Position numbers and translations under genes: made by a program | From: ZC4RG35 sp964571765 | GTDB taxonomy: Bacteria; Actinomycetota; Acidimicrobiia; Spongiisociales; ZC4RG35 | Assembly (NCBI GenBank): GCA_964571765.1 | Contig: CAZNDH010000004.1 | Span: 1 to 64,000, forward strand | Reading direction: 5' to 3' | DNA: 64,000 nucleotides | Shown: piece after piece, positions 1 to 8,501 of the stretch | Numbering within the stretch: position 1 is the stretch's first letter | Layout: each line of letters opens with the position of its first letter | The notes under the pieces: generated by a model | What the model was told of the DNA's origin: nothing | Seen by the model: the letters and a program-made list of their open reading frames with translations, nothing else | The model's database searches: none

Positions 1-304
1 TGGCATAGATCGGGTCGAGGGCGTGCTCGGCGTCGATGAAGGCGGCGATCCCCCCGTTGCGCTGCGCCTCGGCGACGATGTGGAGGGCGAGACTGGTCTT
101 TCCCGAGCTCTCCGGTCCGTAGAGCTCGATGATGCGTCCCCGGGGCACGCCCCCGATGCCGAGGGCGAGGTCGAGAGAGAGAGCGCCGGTGGGGATCACC
201 TCCACCTGCTGTTGGGCCGCCTCCCCCATCTTCATGATGGCTCCCTTGCCGAACTGTCTCTCGATCTGGCCCAGTGCCATATCGAGTGCCTTGTCCCGTT
301 CCAC
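1..304 (-). CDS. recA: Recombinase RecA, N-terminal part (runs off window edge)
   Basis: The visible 101 codons give the N-terminus of RecA, the ATPase that coats single-stranded DNA for homologous recombination and triggers LexA self-cleavage. The Walker A motif GPESSGKT and the following EAQ-NGG-AAFIDAEHALDP block are unmistakable. The GTG start at 304 is chosen because AGGAAGGA lies about 7 nt upstream; an in-frame ATG eight codons later is the alternative. The rest of the gene lies to the left of the window. A LexA box and a -10 hexamer sit upstream (376-389 and 367-372). Confidence 0.96.
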   Translation of the reverse strand, partial: MERDKALDMALGQIERQFGKGAIMKMGEAAQQQVEVIPTGALSLDLALGIGGVPRGRIIELYGPESSGKTSLALHIVAEAQRNGGIAAFIDAEHALDPIYA

Positions 305-366
305 TTGACGTCCTTCCTGACTGGTCTCGCCCGCACCGTATCCGGTGGCGGTGACAGATCCGGGTA

Positions 367-372
367 AGCCTA
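367..372 (-). promoter_or_regulatory. -10 element of recA promoter
   Basis: On the minus strand TAGGCT lies a few bases downstream of the SOS box. It would start transcription near 360 and give a leader of about 55 nt before the GTG of recA. No good -35 hexamer is visible; the SOS box occupies the spacer and -35 region. Confidence 0.5.
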
Positions 373-375
373 ACC

Positions 376-389
376 CGAACACCTGTTCG
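376..389. promoter_or_regulatory. LexA (SOS) box upstream of recA
   Basis: CGAACACCTGTTCG is a palindrome of GAAC-N4-GTTC type, the actinobacterial/Gram-positive LexA operator. It overlaps the recA promoter just upstream of its -10 hexamer, as expected for a LexA-repressed recA. Confidence 0.85.
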
Positions 390-399
390 TTGGTTGTAT

Positions 400-945
400 T
401 TACCGCCCCAGGGGAAAGGTTTCAAGGGGGTCGTAGCGGGCGCCCCCGGGCCCATGGAGGCTCCGGTACACCACCACCCGGTCGCAGTGCCAGCCGATGT
501 CGACATGCTCACCGACCAGACGGGTGGCGTCAGCAGGGGGCCTCACCCGGGCCAGCGTCAGGTGAGGCCGAAACGGCCGCTCCTCGGGGTCGAGGCCGGC
601 ATCCACGGCAGCCTCCTCGGCTATCGCCGCCAGGTCGGCCAACTCGGTGGCACCGGCGCCGATCCCCACCCAGACCACTGCAGCCCGCCTCGGGTTGGGG
701 AAGGCCCCCATATCCTCGAGGCGCAGCGAGAAGCCACCGAGCCCGGAGACCTCATCGAGCCCATGGAGGAACCGCTCGTAGGCCGTGGGCTGCACCTCTC
801 CCAGGAAGCGCAGGGTGACGTGCCAGTTCTCCGGAGGCACCGCACGCCCCGGCAGTTCGAAATGCCGTAGGCCCTCCACGAGATGGATCCGGGCGTCGCC
901 GGGCACCGGGACCGCGGCAAAGACCCGTCCTACCGACTCCACCAC
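400..945 (-). CDS. thpR: RNA 2',3'-cyclic phosphodiesterase (2'-5' RNA ligase family)
   Basis: This 181-residue protein has the two HxTx motifs of the 2H phosphoesterase fold, HVTL at residues 42-45 and HLTL at 128-131, with the usual spacing and family length. ThpR enzymes hydrolyse RNA 2',3'-cyclic phosphates and can ligate tRNA halves by 2'-5' bonds; the physiological substrate is unsettled. The start overlaps the end of cinA by 16 nt, so it is the last gene of the rimO-cinA-thpR group, directly upstream of recA, which has its own SOS promoter. Confidence 0.9.
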   Translation of the reverse strand: MVESVGRVFAAVPVPGDARIHLVEGLRHFELPGRAVPPENWHVTLRFLGEVQPTAYERFLHGLDEVSGLGGFSLRLEDMGAFPNPRRAAVVWVGIGAGATELADLAAIAEEAAVDAGLDPEERPFRPHLTLARVRPPADATRLVGEHVDIGWHCDRVVVYRSLHGPGGARYDPLETFPLGR

Positions 946-2162
946 CGGCCGATCAGACCGAGACGGGTGAGGTGGAGGGCATTGGTCACCGCATAGGTGC
1001 GCACCCGCTCGCGGTCACCCACCATCCTCATCTCCCGCGCCATGGTGCCCTCCGGGGTCGACACCCCGATCACGATGGTCCCCGGGGGCTTCTCCAGGGG
1101 ATCGGGGCCGGCCACCCCGGTGACCGACACCGCCACATCCGAGCCGAGTAGCTCCCGGGCTCCCCGGGCCATCTGCTCCGCCACGTCCACGGTGACCACG
1201 CGGGACACGTCATCGACCCCGAGGAGGGCCGCCTTCAGCTCAGGGGCGTAGGCGACCAGCCCACCCCTGACCACTGCTGCCGCCCCGGGGAGGGAAGTGA
1301 GTGCCGCCGCCAGCAGGCCGCCGGTCATCGACTCAGCGGTGGCGATAGTGCGTCCCTGGTCCTCGAGGAGCTCGAGGATGAGACGCTCGATGGTTTCGTC
1401 GTCGGCCCCGAACACTGCCTCTCCGAGACGGGTGCGGATCTCCTCCTCCACAGGGGCGATGAGCTCTGCGGTGGTCGCGGAGTCGGCCGCTTTGGCGGTT
1501 ATCCGGATCTTGATCTCGCCCGCCGAGGCGAGAAAGGCGATCGACGGGTTGGTGGAGCCGACATAGAGGTCGTCGAGGGTCTCGGCGACCTCGGACTCCG
1601 AACGCCCCCAGGTACGGAGGAGCCTGCTCGAGAGGACCGAACGCTGGTCGGGACGGTCGAGCCGGGGCAGCACCTCGACACGGAGAAGATGCTCCATCTC
1701 GGCGGGGACGCCGGGTACGCAGAAGATCTGCTTTCCGTGATGGTGGAGAGCCAGGCCCGGTGCCGTGCCCTTTGGGTTGTCCAGGAGCTCGGCACCTGCG
1801 GGGTGCTGAGCCTGCCTGAGGTTCGACTCCGGCATGTCCCGGCCCCTGGCGGCAAACCACCCGCGCAAATGGTCGGCGTACTCCTCCGAGAACTCCATCT
1901 CGAGACCGGTGGCCAGGCACACCGCCTCCCTGGTGAGGTCGTCCTGGGTGGGCCCGATACCACCGGTGATGATCACCGCATCGGCCCGGCTCAAGGCGAG
2001 GCTGACAGAGTCAGCGAGACGCACCAGGTTGTCACCCACCACTTGTTGGTAATTTGCATCGAGTCCCTTCTCGGTCAGGGCAGACCCGATCACCGCAGCG
2101 TTGGTGTTGACGATCTGTCCGAGGAGGAGCTCGGTGCCGACCGTGACCACCTCGACTATCAC
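930..2162 (-). CDS. cinA: CinA-family protein (competence/damage-inducible, NMN deamidase domain)
   Basis: The 410-residue protein begins VIVEVVTVGTELLLGQ, the usual CinA N-terminus, with an N-terminal MoCF-like domain (GGIGPTQDDLT near residue 70) and a C-terminal CinA/PncC domain (ATAESMTGG) that in relatives has nicotinamide-nucleotide amidase activity. The GTG start at 2162 overlaps the TGA of rimO as GTGA; longer in-frame extensions do not resemble the family and lie inside rimO. CinA next to recA is a widespread arrangement. Confidence 0.93.
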   Translation of the reverse strand: MIVEVVTVGTELLLGQIVNTNAAVIGSALTEKGLDANYQQVVGDNLVRLADSVSLALSRADAVIITGGIGPTQDDLTREAVCLATGLEMEFSEEYADHLRGWFAARGRDMPESNLRQAQHPAGAELLDNPKGTAPGLALHHHGKQIFCVPGVPAEMEHLLRVEVLPRLDRPDQRSVLSSRLLRTWGRSESEVAETLDDLYVGSTNPSIAFLASAGEIKIRITAKAADSATTAELIAPVEEEIRTRLGEAVFGADDETIERLILELLEDQGRTIATAESMTGGLLAAALTSLPGAAAVVRGGLVAYAPELKAALLGVDDVSRVVTVDVAEQMARGARELLGSDVAVSVTGVAGPDPLEKPPGTIVIGVSTPEGTMAREMRMVGDRERVRTYAVTNALHLTRLGLIGRWWSR

Positions 2163-3466
2163 GCGACAATCGCTTCCATATCGGGACCGTAGGTCGCGAT
2201 GTACTCCGCTTCGACCCACTCCCCGGGCCGTCCCCGGTCGAGTCGGATGACGCCGTCGATCTCGGGAGCATGACGATACGAGCGTCCCACCGGGGTGCCT
2301 TCCTCGACCTGGTCGACCAGGATCCGACCCCGGCGCCCCACCCATCGGCCGTTGCGGCCCTCGGTGATCTCCTCCTGGGCCCGGTTGAGATGTCGGAGCC
2401 GCTCCATGGCGGCCTCCCGAGCGACCTGGTGAGGCATAGTCGCCGCCGGGGTCCCCGGTTCCGCCGAGAACGGGAAGAAGCCTGCCCAGTCGAGGCCGGC
2501 TTCGAGGAGAAAGTCCTCCAACTGGTCGACGTCGTCTTCGGTCTCGCCGGGAAAGCCCACGATGAAGGACGAGCGGAGCCCGGCCTCCGGCTCGAGACGA
2601 CGGATCCGAGAAATCAGGTCGAGGTGGCGCTCGCCGTCTCCCGGTCGTTTCATCCCCCGGAGTAGCCGCCCCGAGGCGTGTTGCAGGGAGAGATCGAAGT
2701 AGGGGGCCACCACCGGGTGTCCGGCGATCGTCTCCAGTAGGCGCTGGTCGATCTCCCGGGGATGCAGGTAGAGCAGACGGAGCACATCGAGGCCGTCGAC
2801 GTCACAGAGGAAGCCGAGCAGCTCGCTGAGACCGCCAGGGGCGGCGATGTCCCGCCCGTAGGCCGCCAGGTCCTGGGCGACCAGCACCACCTCGCACACC
2901 CCGGCCTCGACCAGGACCACCAACTCCTCCCTTATCTCGGTGGGCCGCCGGGAGCGCTGTTTGCCCCGGATCGAGGGGATGGCGCAGAAGGTGCACGGCT
3001 TGTCACATCCTTCCGCAACTTTGAGGTAGGCATAGGGAAGACCCTGAACCGGGCGGCCGGTGGCATGGAGGATGTCCATGACCGGGCGGCGTCCCAGCTC
3101 GACGGGGCGCCAGCGGGTGAGTCCGTCGATGACCCCCACCAACTCCCCGTACCGGTCGATGCCGATCACCGCGTCCACCTCGGGCAGCGCCCCTTCGACC
3201 TCGTGCCCAAAGCGCTGCGCCATGCACCCGATGACCAATGACGAGGAACCGGGTCTCCTCCGCTCCTCCAGCTCGAGGATCACCTCCACCGACTCGGCCC
3301 GGGCTTGCTCTATGAAGGCGCAGGTGTTGACCACGACCACGTCGGCGGTCTCGGGGGACTCAGCCCAGGTGTAGCCGGCCTCGAGGAGCATGGCGCTCAC
3401 CTTCTCCGAGTCCACCTGGTTCTTGGCGCAACCCAACGTGGTCAGCCATATCGACGGGGCGGTCAC
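2159..3466 (-). CDS. rimO: Ribosomal protein S12 methylthiotransferase RimO
   Basis: Radical SAM methylthiotransferase that modifies an aspartate of ribosomal protein S12. The N-terminal methylthiotransferase domain carries the three auxiliary-cluster cysteines C13, C49 and C81; the radical SAM cluster motif is C154-x3-C158-x2-C161; a C-terminal TRAM domain follows. The length, 435 residues, is normal and the N-terminus (TLGCAKNQVDSE) is typical. It overlaps the upstream small gene by 4 nt and cinA by 4 nt, so the three are probably co-translated. Confidence 0.95.
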   Translation of the reverse strand: MTAPSIWLTTLGCAKNQVDSEKVSAMLLEAGYTWAESPETADVVVVNTCAFIEQARAESVEVILELEERRRPGSSSLVIGCMAQRFGHEVEGALPEVDAVIGIDRYGELVGVIDGLTRWRPVELGRRPVMDILHATGRPVQGLPYAYLKVAEGCDKPCTFCAIPSIRGKQRSRRPTEIREELVVLVEAGVCEVVLVAQDLAAYGRDIAAPGGLSELLGFLCDVDGLDVLRLLYLHPREIDQRLLETIAGHPVVAPYFDLSLQHASGRLLRGMKRPGDGERHLDLISRIRRLEPEAGLRSSFIVGFPGETEDDVDQLEDFLLEAGLDWAGFFPFSAEPGTPAATMPHQVAREAAMERLRHLNRAQEEITEGRNGRWVGRRGRILVDQVEEGTPVGRSYRHAPEIDGVIRLDRGRPGEWVEAEYIATYGPDMEAIVA

Positions 3467-3717
3467 GGGCGCGAGCTCTCCACCACCGCCAAGAGGTCGG
3501 CCGAGTCGACCGCGTCCGCCAGGGTGTTCCAGGTAGCCGGGCTCACCTCACCATCGGCCTCGAGCTCGGCACAAGCCAGGTAGATGGTGTCGGCGAGGGG
3601 CCCCAGGCGGTGGTCGGCTGCGTAGGCCTCGGCGATGAAGGTTCGGGCGAGGGTCACCTCTCCGCGGCCCACAGCCCTGATCGCCTCCTCGGCGAAGGCG
3701 CCCGCCCTCGCATCCAC
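3463..3717 (-). CDS. Small hypothetical protein upstream of rimO
   Basis: An 84-residue acidic, alanine-rich and mostly helical protein with no signal peptide or membrane segment and no family I recognise. It is judged real because it overlaps rimO by 4 nt, starts 3 bp after the stop of the GAPDH-like gene and has the strong third-position GC of its neighbours. Its job is unknown; its position suggests only co-expression with rimO. Confidence 0.6.
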   Translation of the reverse strand: MDARAGAFAEEAIRAVGRGEVTLARTFIAEAYAADHRLGPLADTIYLACAELEADGEVSPATWNTLADAVDSADLLAVVESSRP

Positions 3718-3719
3718 TG

Positions 3720-4775
3720 TCAGATCTCGGTGAACAGGTACCGGCGGAGAATGTCGAGCCTCTGGTCACGCTTGCCGGGCTCGAGGTACCAGAGCAGGGC
3801 GGCAACCGTGGACAGGAGCGGGTTCCCGTCCTGGGGGGTGAAGGAGAACCCGACGATCTCGTTGCCGTTGCGCACCGCCAGGGTGTCGAGGGCGACCACC
3901 GCTTGGCTCATGATCCGCCCGTAGTAACCGTGGTCCCGGCCGAAGGAGAAGACCTGGTTCGCCGAGCGCTTGTGAGTGGTGGCGATACGGGTGTTGGCGG
4001 CGAGACGCTCCCTGACCTCGTCGAGGTCGATCTCGCGATCCAAGGTCAGCGAGAAATGGAGGGAATGCATGTACTGGGTGTTGAGCTTGACCGCCGAGGA
4101 GTAAACATTGAGGTCGTAGCCCAGGGTGGAGTACAGGTCATGGACGTCACGAGCGTGGTGGGTACCGAACTGCTCGTCAGCGTGTGAGCCCACCGTGGGG
4201 CTGGCCACGTAGCCACTGTCCTGGGAGATGTCGTTGGCCCGCCTCATGCAGAGGAACCGGCCGTCGGTCAGATGGTTGGTCCCGTCGGGGTCCATGGCCA
4301 GCGCCCTGATCAGAACCGCGATGTTGTGGGTGTTGCAAGAGACGATCTGGAGGAAGCGGTCGACGTTGGGTACCAGGGCGTCGTCGTTGACCCCCCGGGC
4401 GTACATCTTGCCGAACCCGTATTCGGAGCCCTGGGCCATGAAGCCGATCGGTCCCCTCGCCTTCTCGTAGAACTCTTCCTTCATCTCGTTGCCCACCGGG
4501 GTGCAGTCGATTACCACGGTGGCCCGCTCGATGGCTTCGAGGGTCTCGAACTTGGGCGAGTGGCCCAACTCCTCGAAAGTCGCCTTACGGTTGTCATCGA
4601 CGGCGAGGATCGCACCCCGCCGTACCAGGTCGTTGACCTTTGCCTTTTCGGTGACCAGGGGGGTCCGCTTGTGGAAGGTGACCTCGTCGATGCCGAAGTG
4701 CTCCTTGTTGTCGGCGAGGAGCCCGATCAACGGCTCCCCGATGGTGCCGGTGCCCACGACGTGGACGGTTTTCAT
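3720..4775 (-). CDS. Type II (archaeal-like) glyceraldehyde-3-phosphate dehydrogenase family protein
   Basis: The 351-residue protein starts MKTVHVVGTGTIG (Rossmann NAD(P)-binding loop), has VVIDCTP near residue 89 and SCNTHN with the presumed catalytic C147. This layout is that of the tetrameric type II GAPDH of Archaea (active site SCNTTG), not the bacterial type I enzyme. A role in oxidising glyceraldehyde-3-phosphate, or a related aldehyde, is inferred from the fold; the substrate is not proven. The ATG at 4775 has GGAGGA 6 nt upstream. A TAGTGT -10 lies 32 nt before the start. Confidence 0.75.
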   Translation of the reverse strand: MKTVHVVGTGTIGEPLIGLLADNKEHFGIDEVTFHKRTPLVTEKAKVNDLVRRGAILAVDDNRKATFEELGHSPKFETLEAIERATVVIDCTPVGNEMKEEFYEKARGPIGFMAQGSEYGFGKMYARGVNDDALVPNVDRFLQIVSCNTHNIAVLIRALAMDPDGTNHLTDGRFLCMRRANDISQDSGYVASPTVGSHADEQFGTHHARDVHDLYSTLGYDLNVYSSAVKLNTQYMHSLHFSLTLDREIDLDEVRERLAANTRIATTHKRSANQVFSFGRDHGYYGRIMSQAVVALDTLAVRNGNEIVGFSFTPQDGNPLLSTVAALLWYLEPGKRDQRLDILRRYLFTEI

Positions 4776-4807
4776 CGGGCTTCCTCCATGACGGGTCGTG
4801 AGCAACC

Positions 4808-4813
4808 ACACTA
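4808..4813 (-). promoter_or_regulatory. Possible -10 element of the type II GAPDH-like gene
   Basis: TAGTGT on the minus strand would give a transcript with a leader of roughly 25 nt containing the visible ribosome binding site. It is assigned from its match to TANNNT and its position only. Confidence 0.4.
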
Positions 4814-4860
4814 CCCCAAGAGGCGGCGTCTCATTCTCGAGCATTGGACGGCGCGCAGCC

Positions 4861-5478
4861 TCATCCCGTCCGTGGCCGGATCAGCACCTCGCTTCCCAAC
4901 GGGGTGAAGCCGCAGGCGAGGAAGGCCCGCAGCGAACGGGCGTTGCCCGGTGACACCGCGGCGAACAGTGGCTCACCCCTCGGCGCCAAGGAAAGTGCCG
5001 ACTCGATGAGATCCCGACCCCGAACCACTCCGTTTCCGGAGGTCTCCACACTCATCTCCAGGCGACCGGCCAATCCCTCACCCATGGTGAACAAACCGTC
5101 CGTGGATCCGTATACGGAGACCTCCCTCCTGATCGACCTGGCATAGGCCACTCTGGGATGCCCGCCCAGAGATGGAGACGGGTCGAGGGTTCGTTCACCC
5201 CGGCCGGTGGCGACCAGGGTGACGTCCGTCATCCCTACCGACCCTCCTGAGCCGGCCAGGCGCAGCAACAACTCTGGCCGTAACACCGCCCCGAAACCGT
5301 CGGGGGAGAGGTCAGCGAGGTCGTCCTCCGCCAAGCGGCTGGCGACGAAGGCGTGACCCGTGAGCGAAACGATCGCCTCCCATCCTCCGTCGAGGGGCGG
5401 CAGATAGGTGACCCCACCATCGGCTGGGGGGAACCGCCCTTCAGCAGCGCCAAGTAGAACCGTCAGCAAACGATGCAT
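4861..5478 (-). CDS. GNAT-like acetyltransferase domain protein
   Basis: A 205-residue soluble protein. The last 60 residues (LFAAVSPGNARSLRAFLACGFTPLG) match the acetyl-CoA-binding end of GNAT acetyltransferases, in which xxxNxxSxxxxxxxGF is typical; the N-terminal half is unfamiliar. The ATG at 5478 is chosen over the GTG one codon upstream because a TAACGT -10 ends 6 nt before it, which fits a leaderless transcript. The acceptor substrate is unknown. Confidence 0.6.
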   Translation of the reverse strand: MHRLLTVLLGAAEGRFPPADGGVTYLPPLDGGWEAIVSLTGHAFVASRLAEDDLADLSPDGFGAVLRPELLLRLAGSGGSVGMTDVTLVATGRGERTLDPSPSLGGHPRVAYARSIRREVSVYGSTDGLFTMGEGLAGRLEMSVETSGNGVVRGRDLIESALSLAPRGEPLFAAVSPGNARSLRAFLACGFTPLGSEVLIRPRTG

Positions 5479-5484
5479 CACCCG

Positions 5485-5490
5485 ACGTTA
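5485..5490 (-). promoter_or_regulatory. Leaderless -10 of the GNAT-like gene
   Basis: TAACGT on the minus strand with a 6-nt spacer to the ATG at 5478. Confidence 0.5.
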
Positions 5491-5523
5491 TCGGGGCATC
5501 ACCGCCCGAGCTCGCACCACACC

Positions 5524-5538
5524 GGCTCCCGGGGAGCC
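5524..5538. terminator. Inverted repeat downstream of aceA
   Basis: GGCTCC-CGG-GGAGCC forms a 6-bp GC stem with a 3-nt loop, 26 nt after the aceA stop. There is no U-tract, so it is a transcript-end or stabilising hairpin at best. Confidence 0.4.
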
Positions 5539-5563
5539 CGGCCCGCTCGACATGGCTTCTGCC

Positions 5564-6856
5564 TCAGAACTGCGTGTCCTCGGTACTTCCCACCAGGGAG
5601 AGTGTCGAGGCGCCGTTCCCGGTCACCGCCTGGGCCACCAGGTCGAAGTAGCCGGCCCCGACCTCGCGCTGATGCCTGGTGGCGGTGTAGCCCAACTCCT
5701 CGGAGGCGAACTCTCGCTCCTGGAGCTCCACATAGGCGGTCATCCCCGACTCCACGTATCCCCGGGCCAACTCGAACATCGAGTGGTTGAGGGCGTGGAA
5801 CCCGGCCAGGGTGATGAACTGATACCGGTAGCCCATCACCCCCAGCTCCTTCTGGAAGCGGGCGATGGTGTCGTTGTCCAGGTGCTTCGACCAATTGAAC
5901 GAGGGTGAGCAGTTGTAGGCCAGCATCTTCCCGGGATGTTCTGCGTGGATCGCCTCGGCGAACCGCTTGGCCTCCTCGAGGTCGGGGGTCGACGTCTCGC
6001 ACCAGATGAGATCGCAATGCGGGGCGTAGGCCAGGCCCCGGGCGATGGCCGACTCGAGGCCACCGGTCACCCGATGGAAACCCTCGGCGGTGCGCTCCCC
6101 GACGATGAATCGCCGGTCGCGCTCGTCGACGTCGGAAGTGAGAAGGTTGGCCGAGTTGGCATCGGTCCGGGCCACGACGAGCGTGGGCACGTCGAGCACG
6201 TCGGCGGCCAGCCTGGCCGCCTGCAGAGCCCTGATGTGCTGGGCGGTGGGCACCAGCACCTTGCCCCCCATGTGTCCGCACTTCTTCTCGGCAGCCAACT
6301 GGTCCTCGAGGTGGACGCCAGCCGCTCCGGCCTCGATGAAGCCCTTGGTCAACTCGAACACATTGAGCACCCCGCCGAAACCGGCCTCGGCATCGGCCAC
6401 GATGGGAACGAACCAGTCGGTGTCGGCGTCACCCCCCTCGGCCCAGTGGATCTGGTCCGCCCGTCGAAGGGCGTTGTTGATCCGCTTCACCAGGGCGGGG
6501 GCCGAGTTCACCGGGTAGAGCGACTGGTCCGGGTAGACCTCCCCGGCCAAGTTGCCGTCGCCGGCGACCTGCCACCCGGAGAGGTAGATCGACTTGAGAC
6601 CCGCCTTGACCATCTGGACCGCCTGGCCACCGCTGAGGGCCCCGAGGGCGCTCACGTAGTCCTCGGTTCCCAGCAGCTCCCAAAGACGCTCGGCCATCCT
6701 TCGGGCCAGGGTGTGCTCCTCGCGGATGCTGCCCCTGAGACGGACCACGTCCTCAGCGGTGTAGTCCCGGGCCACCCCGGTCCAGCGGGGGTTGGCCCTC
6801 CACTCCTCGGCGAGGCGGGATGCTTCGAGTGTGATCTGCTCCACGGAGTCCTCCAT
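5564..6856 (-). CDS. aceA: Isocitrate lyase
   Basis: Cleaves isocitrate to glyoxylate and succinate, the first step of the glyoxylate shunt. The 430-residue protein carries the catalytic signature KKCGH at 191-195 (C193 is the base) and the TIM-barrel motifs VARTDA and WCETSTP. The ATG at 6856 shares one base with the stop of aceB (TGATG), so the two are translationally coupled. An in-frame extension upstream lies inside aceB and is not family-like. Confidence 0.96.
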   Translation of the reverse strand: MEDSVEQITLEASRLAEEWRANPRWTGVARDYTAEDVVRLRGSIREEHTLARRMAERLWELLGTEDYVSALGALSGGQAVQMVKAGLKSIYLSGWQVAGDGNLAGEVYPDQSLYPVNSAPALVKRINNALRRADQIHWAEGGDADTDWFVPIVADAEAGFGGVLNVFELTKGFIEAGAAGVHLEDQLAAEKKCGHMGGKVLVPTAQHIRALQAARLAADVLDVPTLVVARTDANSANLLTSDVDERDRRFIVGERTAEGFHRVTGGLESAIARGLAYAPHCDLIWCETSTPDLEEAKRFAEAIHAEHPGKMLAYNCSPSFNWSKHLDNDTIARFQKELGVMGYRYQFITLAGFHALNHSMFELARGYVESGMTAYVELQEREFASEELGYTATRHQREVGAGYFDLVAQAVTGNGASTLSLVGSTEDTQF

Positions 6857-8409
6857 CAGTTGATCAGTTGGTATGCGGGCACGGTCAGGAAGTCGACGAA
6901 CTCGTCGGCGAGGGCTACCTCCTCGAACAGCTTGCGGGCGGTGTGGAGGTGATCCACAGGCCAGGATCCCTCGAGATCGAGCACCACCTCGGCCGCCAGG
7001 GCCCGGATCATGGGCTCGTCTACCACTTGCCCGCTCGATGTCTCCACCCGATGGTGGACCCACTGCCAGACCTGTGACCGGCAGATCTCGGCGGTGGCTG
7101 CATCCTCCATCAGATCATCGATGGCAACTGCTCCGGTGCCCGTCAGCCATGACGCCAGGTAGCGGATCCCCACCGACACGTTGGTACGGACCCCCTCCAG
7201 GGTCACCTCACCGGAGAGGCTCATGTCGAGGAGACGCTCCGGGGTGACGGGCGTCCCCCGTCCCATCCGCTCGATCTGGTGGGGCTGGTCGCCGAGCACT
7301 TTGTCGAACTCGTCCATGGCGACCTCCACCAGATCGGGATGAGCCACCCAGGTCCCGTCGAACCCACCCGATGACTCCCGGGCCTTGTCGGCGCGGACCG
7401 CGGCCAAAGCCCGCTCGGTGACCTCCGGCTTCCTCCGGTTGGGGATGAATGCAGCCATCCCCCCGATGGCATGAATCCCCCGGCGATGACAGGTCTCCAC
7501 CAGCAGCTCGGTGTAGGCCGTCATGAAGGGCACAGTCATGGTGACCGCCGCCCGGTCGGGTAGGACGAACTCCCGGTCGTGCCGGAACTTCTTGATCACC
7601 GAGAAGATGTAGTCCCAGCGGCCGGCGTTGAGCCCTGAGGAGTGCTCCCTGAGCTCGAAGAGGATCTCCTCCATCTCGAAGGCAGCCAGGATGTTCTCGA
7701 TGAGAACCGTGGCCCTTACCGTGCCCCGGGGGATATCGAGACGGTCCTGGGCCCAGACGAAGACATCGTTCCACAACCGAGCCTCCTCCCGCGACTCGAG
7801 TTTTGGCAGGTAGAAGTAGGGCCCGGTGCCCCGCTCCACGGCGAGTGGCCCGCAGTGGAACATGTAGAGGCCGAAGTCGAACAGTGAGCCCGACATGGGG
7901 CGCCCTTCCACCGGGAAGTGCTGTTCGGTGAGGTGCCATCCCCGGGGGCGGATCACCAGCGTGGCAGGACGGTCACCCACCTGGTAGGTGCGGCCGGTGG
8001 CTTCCAGTGAGAGGGTCCCTCGGTGGGCATCGATCAGGTTCGCCTGACCGTTGATCAGATTGTCCCAGGTGGGGGTGGTGGCGTCCTCGAAGTCTGCCAT
8101 GAACACCCTGGCGCCAGAGTTGAGCCCGTTGATCACCATCTTGCGGTCGACCGGGCCGGTTATCTCCACCCGGCGGTCGAGCAGATCGGGCGGCGGGGGC
8201 GCCACCACCCAGGAGCCTTCCCGGATGTCCGCCCCGTCATCCCGGAACCCGGGGACTTCGCCGGCATCGATCCGACGTTGCCTCCGGTGACGGTGCTCGA
8301 GAAGCTGTCCCCTTCGCCAGCCGAACTCGGTCTCGAGATCGGTGAGGAACAGGATCGCCTCAGGGGTGAGCACCCGTTGCTCGGTGTCGTTCAGGCCAAA
8401 CTGATTCAT
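6856..8409 (-). CDS. aceB: Malate synthase A
   Basis: Condenses glyoxylate with acetyl-CoA to malate, completing the glyoxylate shunt with aceA downstream. The 517-residue length and motifs fit malate synthase A: LVIRPRGWH (catalytic Arg), the acidic block FMADFEDATTP and the signature DGTWVAHPDLV. The start MNQFGL at 8409 is preferred over an upstream in-frame GTG; only a weak GATACT ends 8 nt before it and no Shine-Dalgarno is visible. It is divergent from a RamB-like regulator, which implies acetate or fatty-acid responsive control. Confidence 0.95.
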   Translation of the reverse strand: MNQFGLNDTEQRVLTPEAILFLTDLETEFGWRRGQLLEHRHRRQRRIDAGEVPGFRDDGADIREGSWVVAPPPPDLLDRRVEITGPVDRKMVINGLNSGARVFMADFEDATTPTWDNLINGQANLIDAHRGTLSLEATGRTYQVGDRPATLVIRPRGWHLTEQHFPVEGRPMSGSLFDFGLYMFHCGPLAVERGTGPYFYLPKLESREEARLWNDVFVWAQDRLDIPRGTVRATVLIENILAAFEMEEILFELREHSSGLNAGRWDYIFSVIKKFRHDREFVLPDRAAVTMTVPFMTAYTELLVETCHRRGIHAIGGMAAFIPNRRKPEVTERALAAVRADKARESSGGFDGTWVAHPDLVEVAMDEFDKVLGDQPHQIERMGRGTPVTPERLLDMSLSGEVTLEGVRTNVSVGIRYLASWLTGTGAVAIDDLMEDAATAEICRSQVWQWVHHRVETSSGQVVDEPMIRALAAEVVLDLEGSWPVDHLHTARKLFEEVALADEFVDFLTVPAYQLIN

Positions 8410-8458
8410 AACTGCGTAGTATCTTGAGCCATACCCGCCCGTGCGACCCGTGAACCAG

Positions 8459-8478
8459 GAAAGAATGAACAATCTTTC
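8459..8478. promoter_or_regulatory. Imperfect palindrome between aceB and the RamB-like gene
   Basis: GAAAGAATGAACAATCTTTC pairs in 8 of 10 half-site positions (GAAAGA...TCTTTC ends are perfect). It is AT-rich relative to the surroundings and lies in the shared 92-bp divergent promoter region, so it is a good candidate operator for the adjacent regulator. It does not plainly match the published Corynebacterium RamB motif. Confidence 0.45.
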
Positions 8479-8501
8479 GTCATGAAGGAGGAATCGTCGA
8501 A

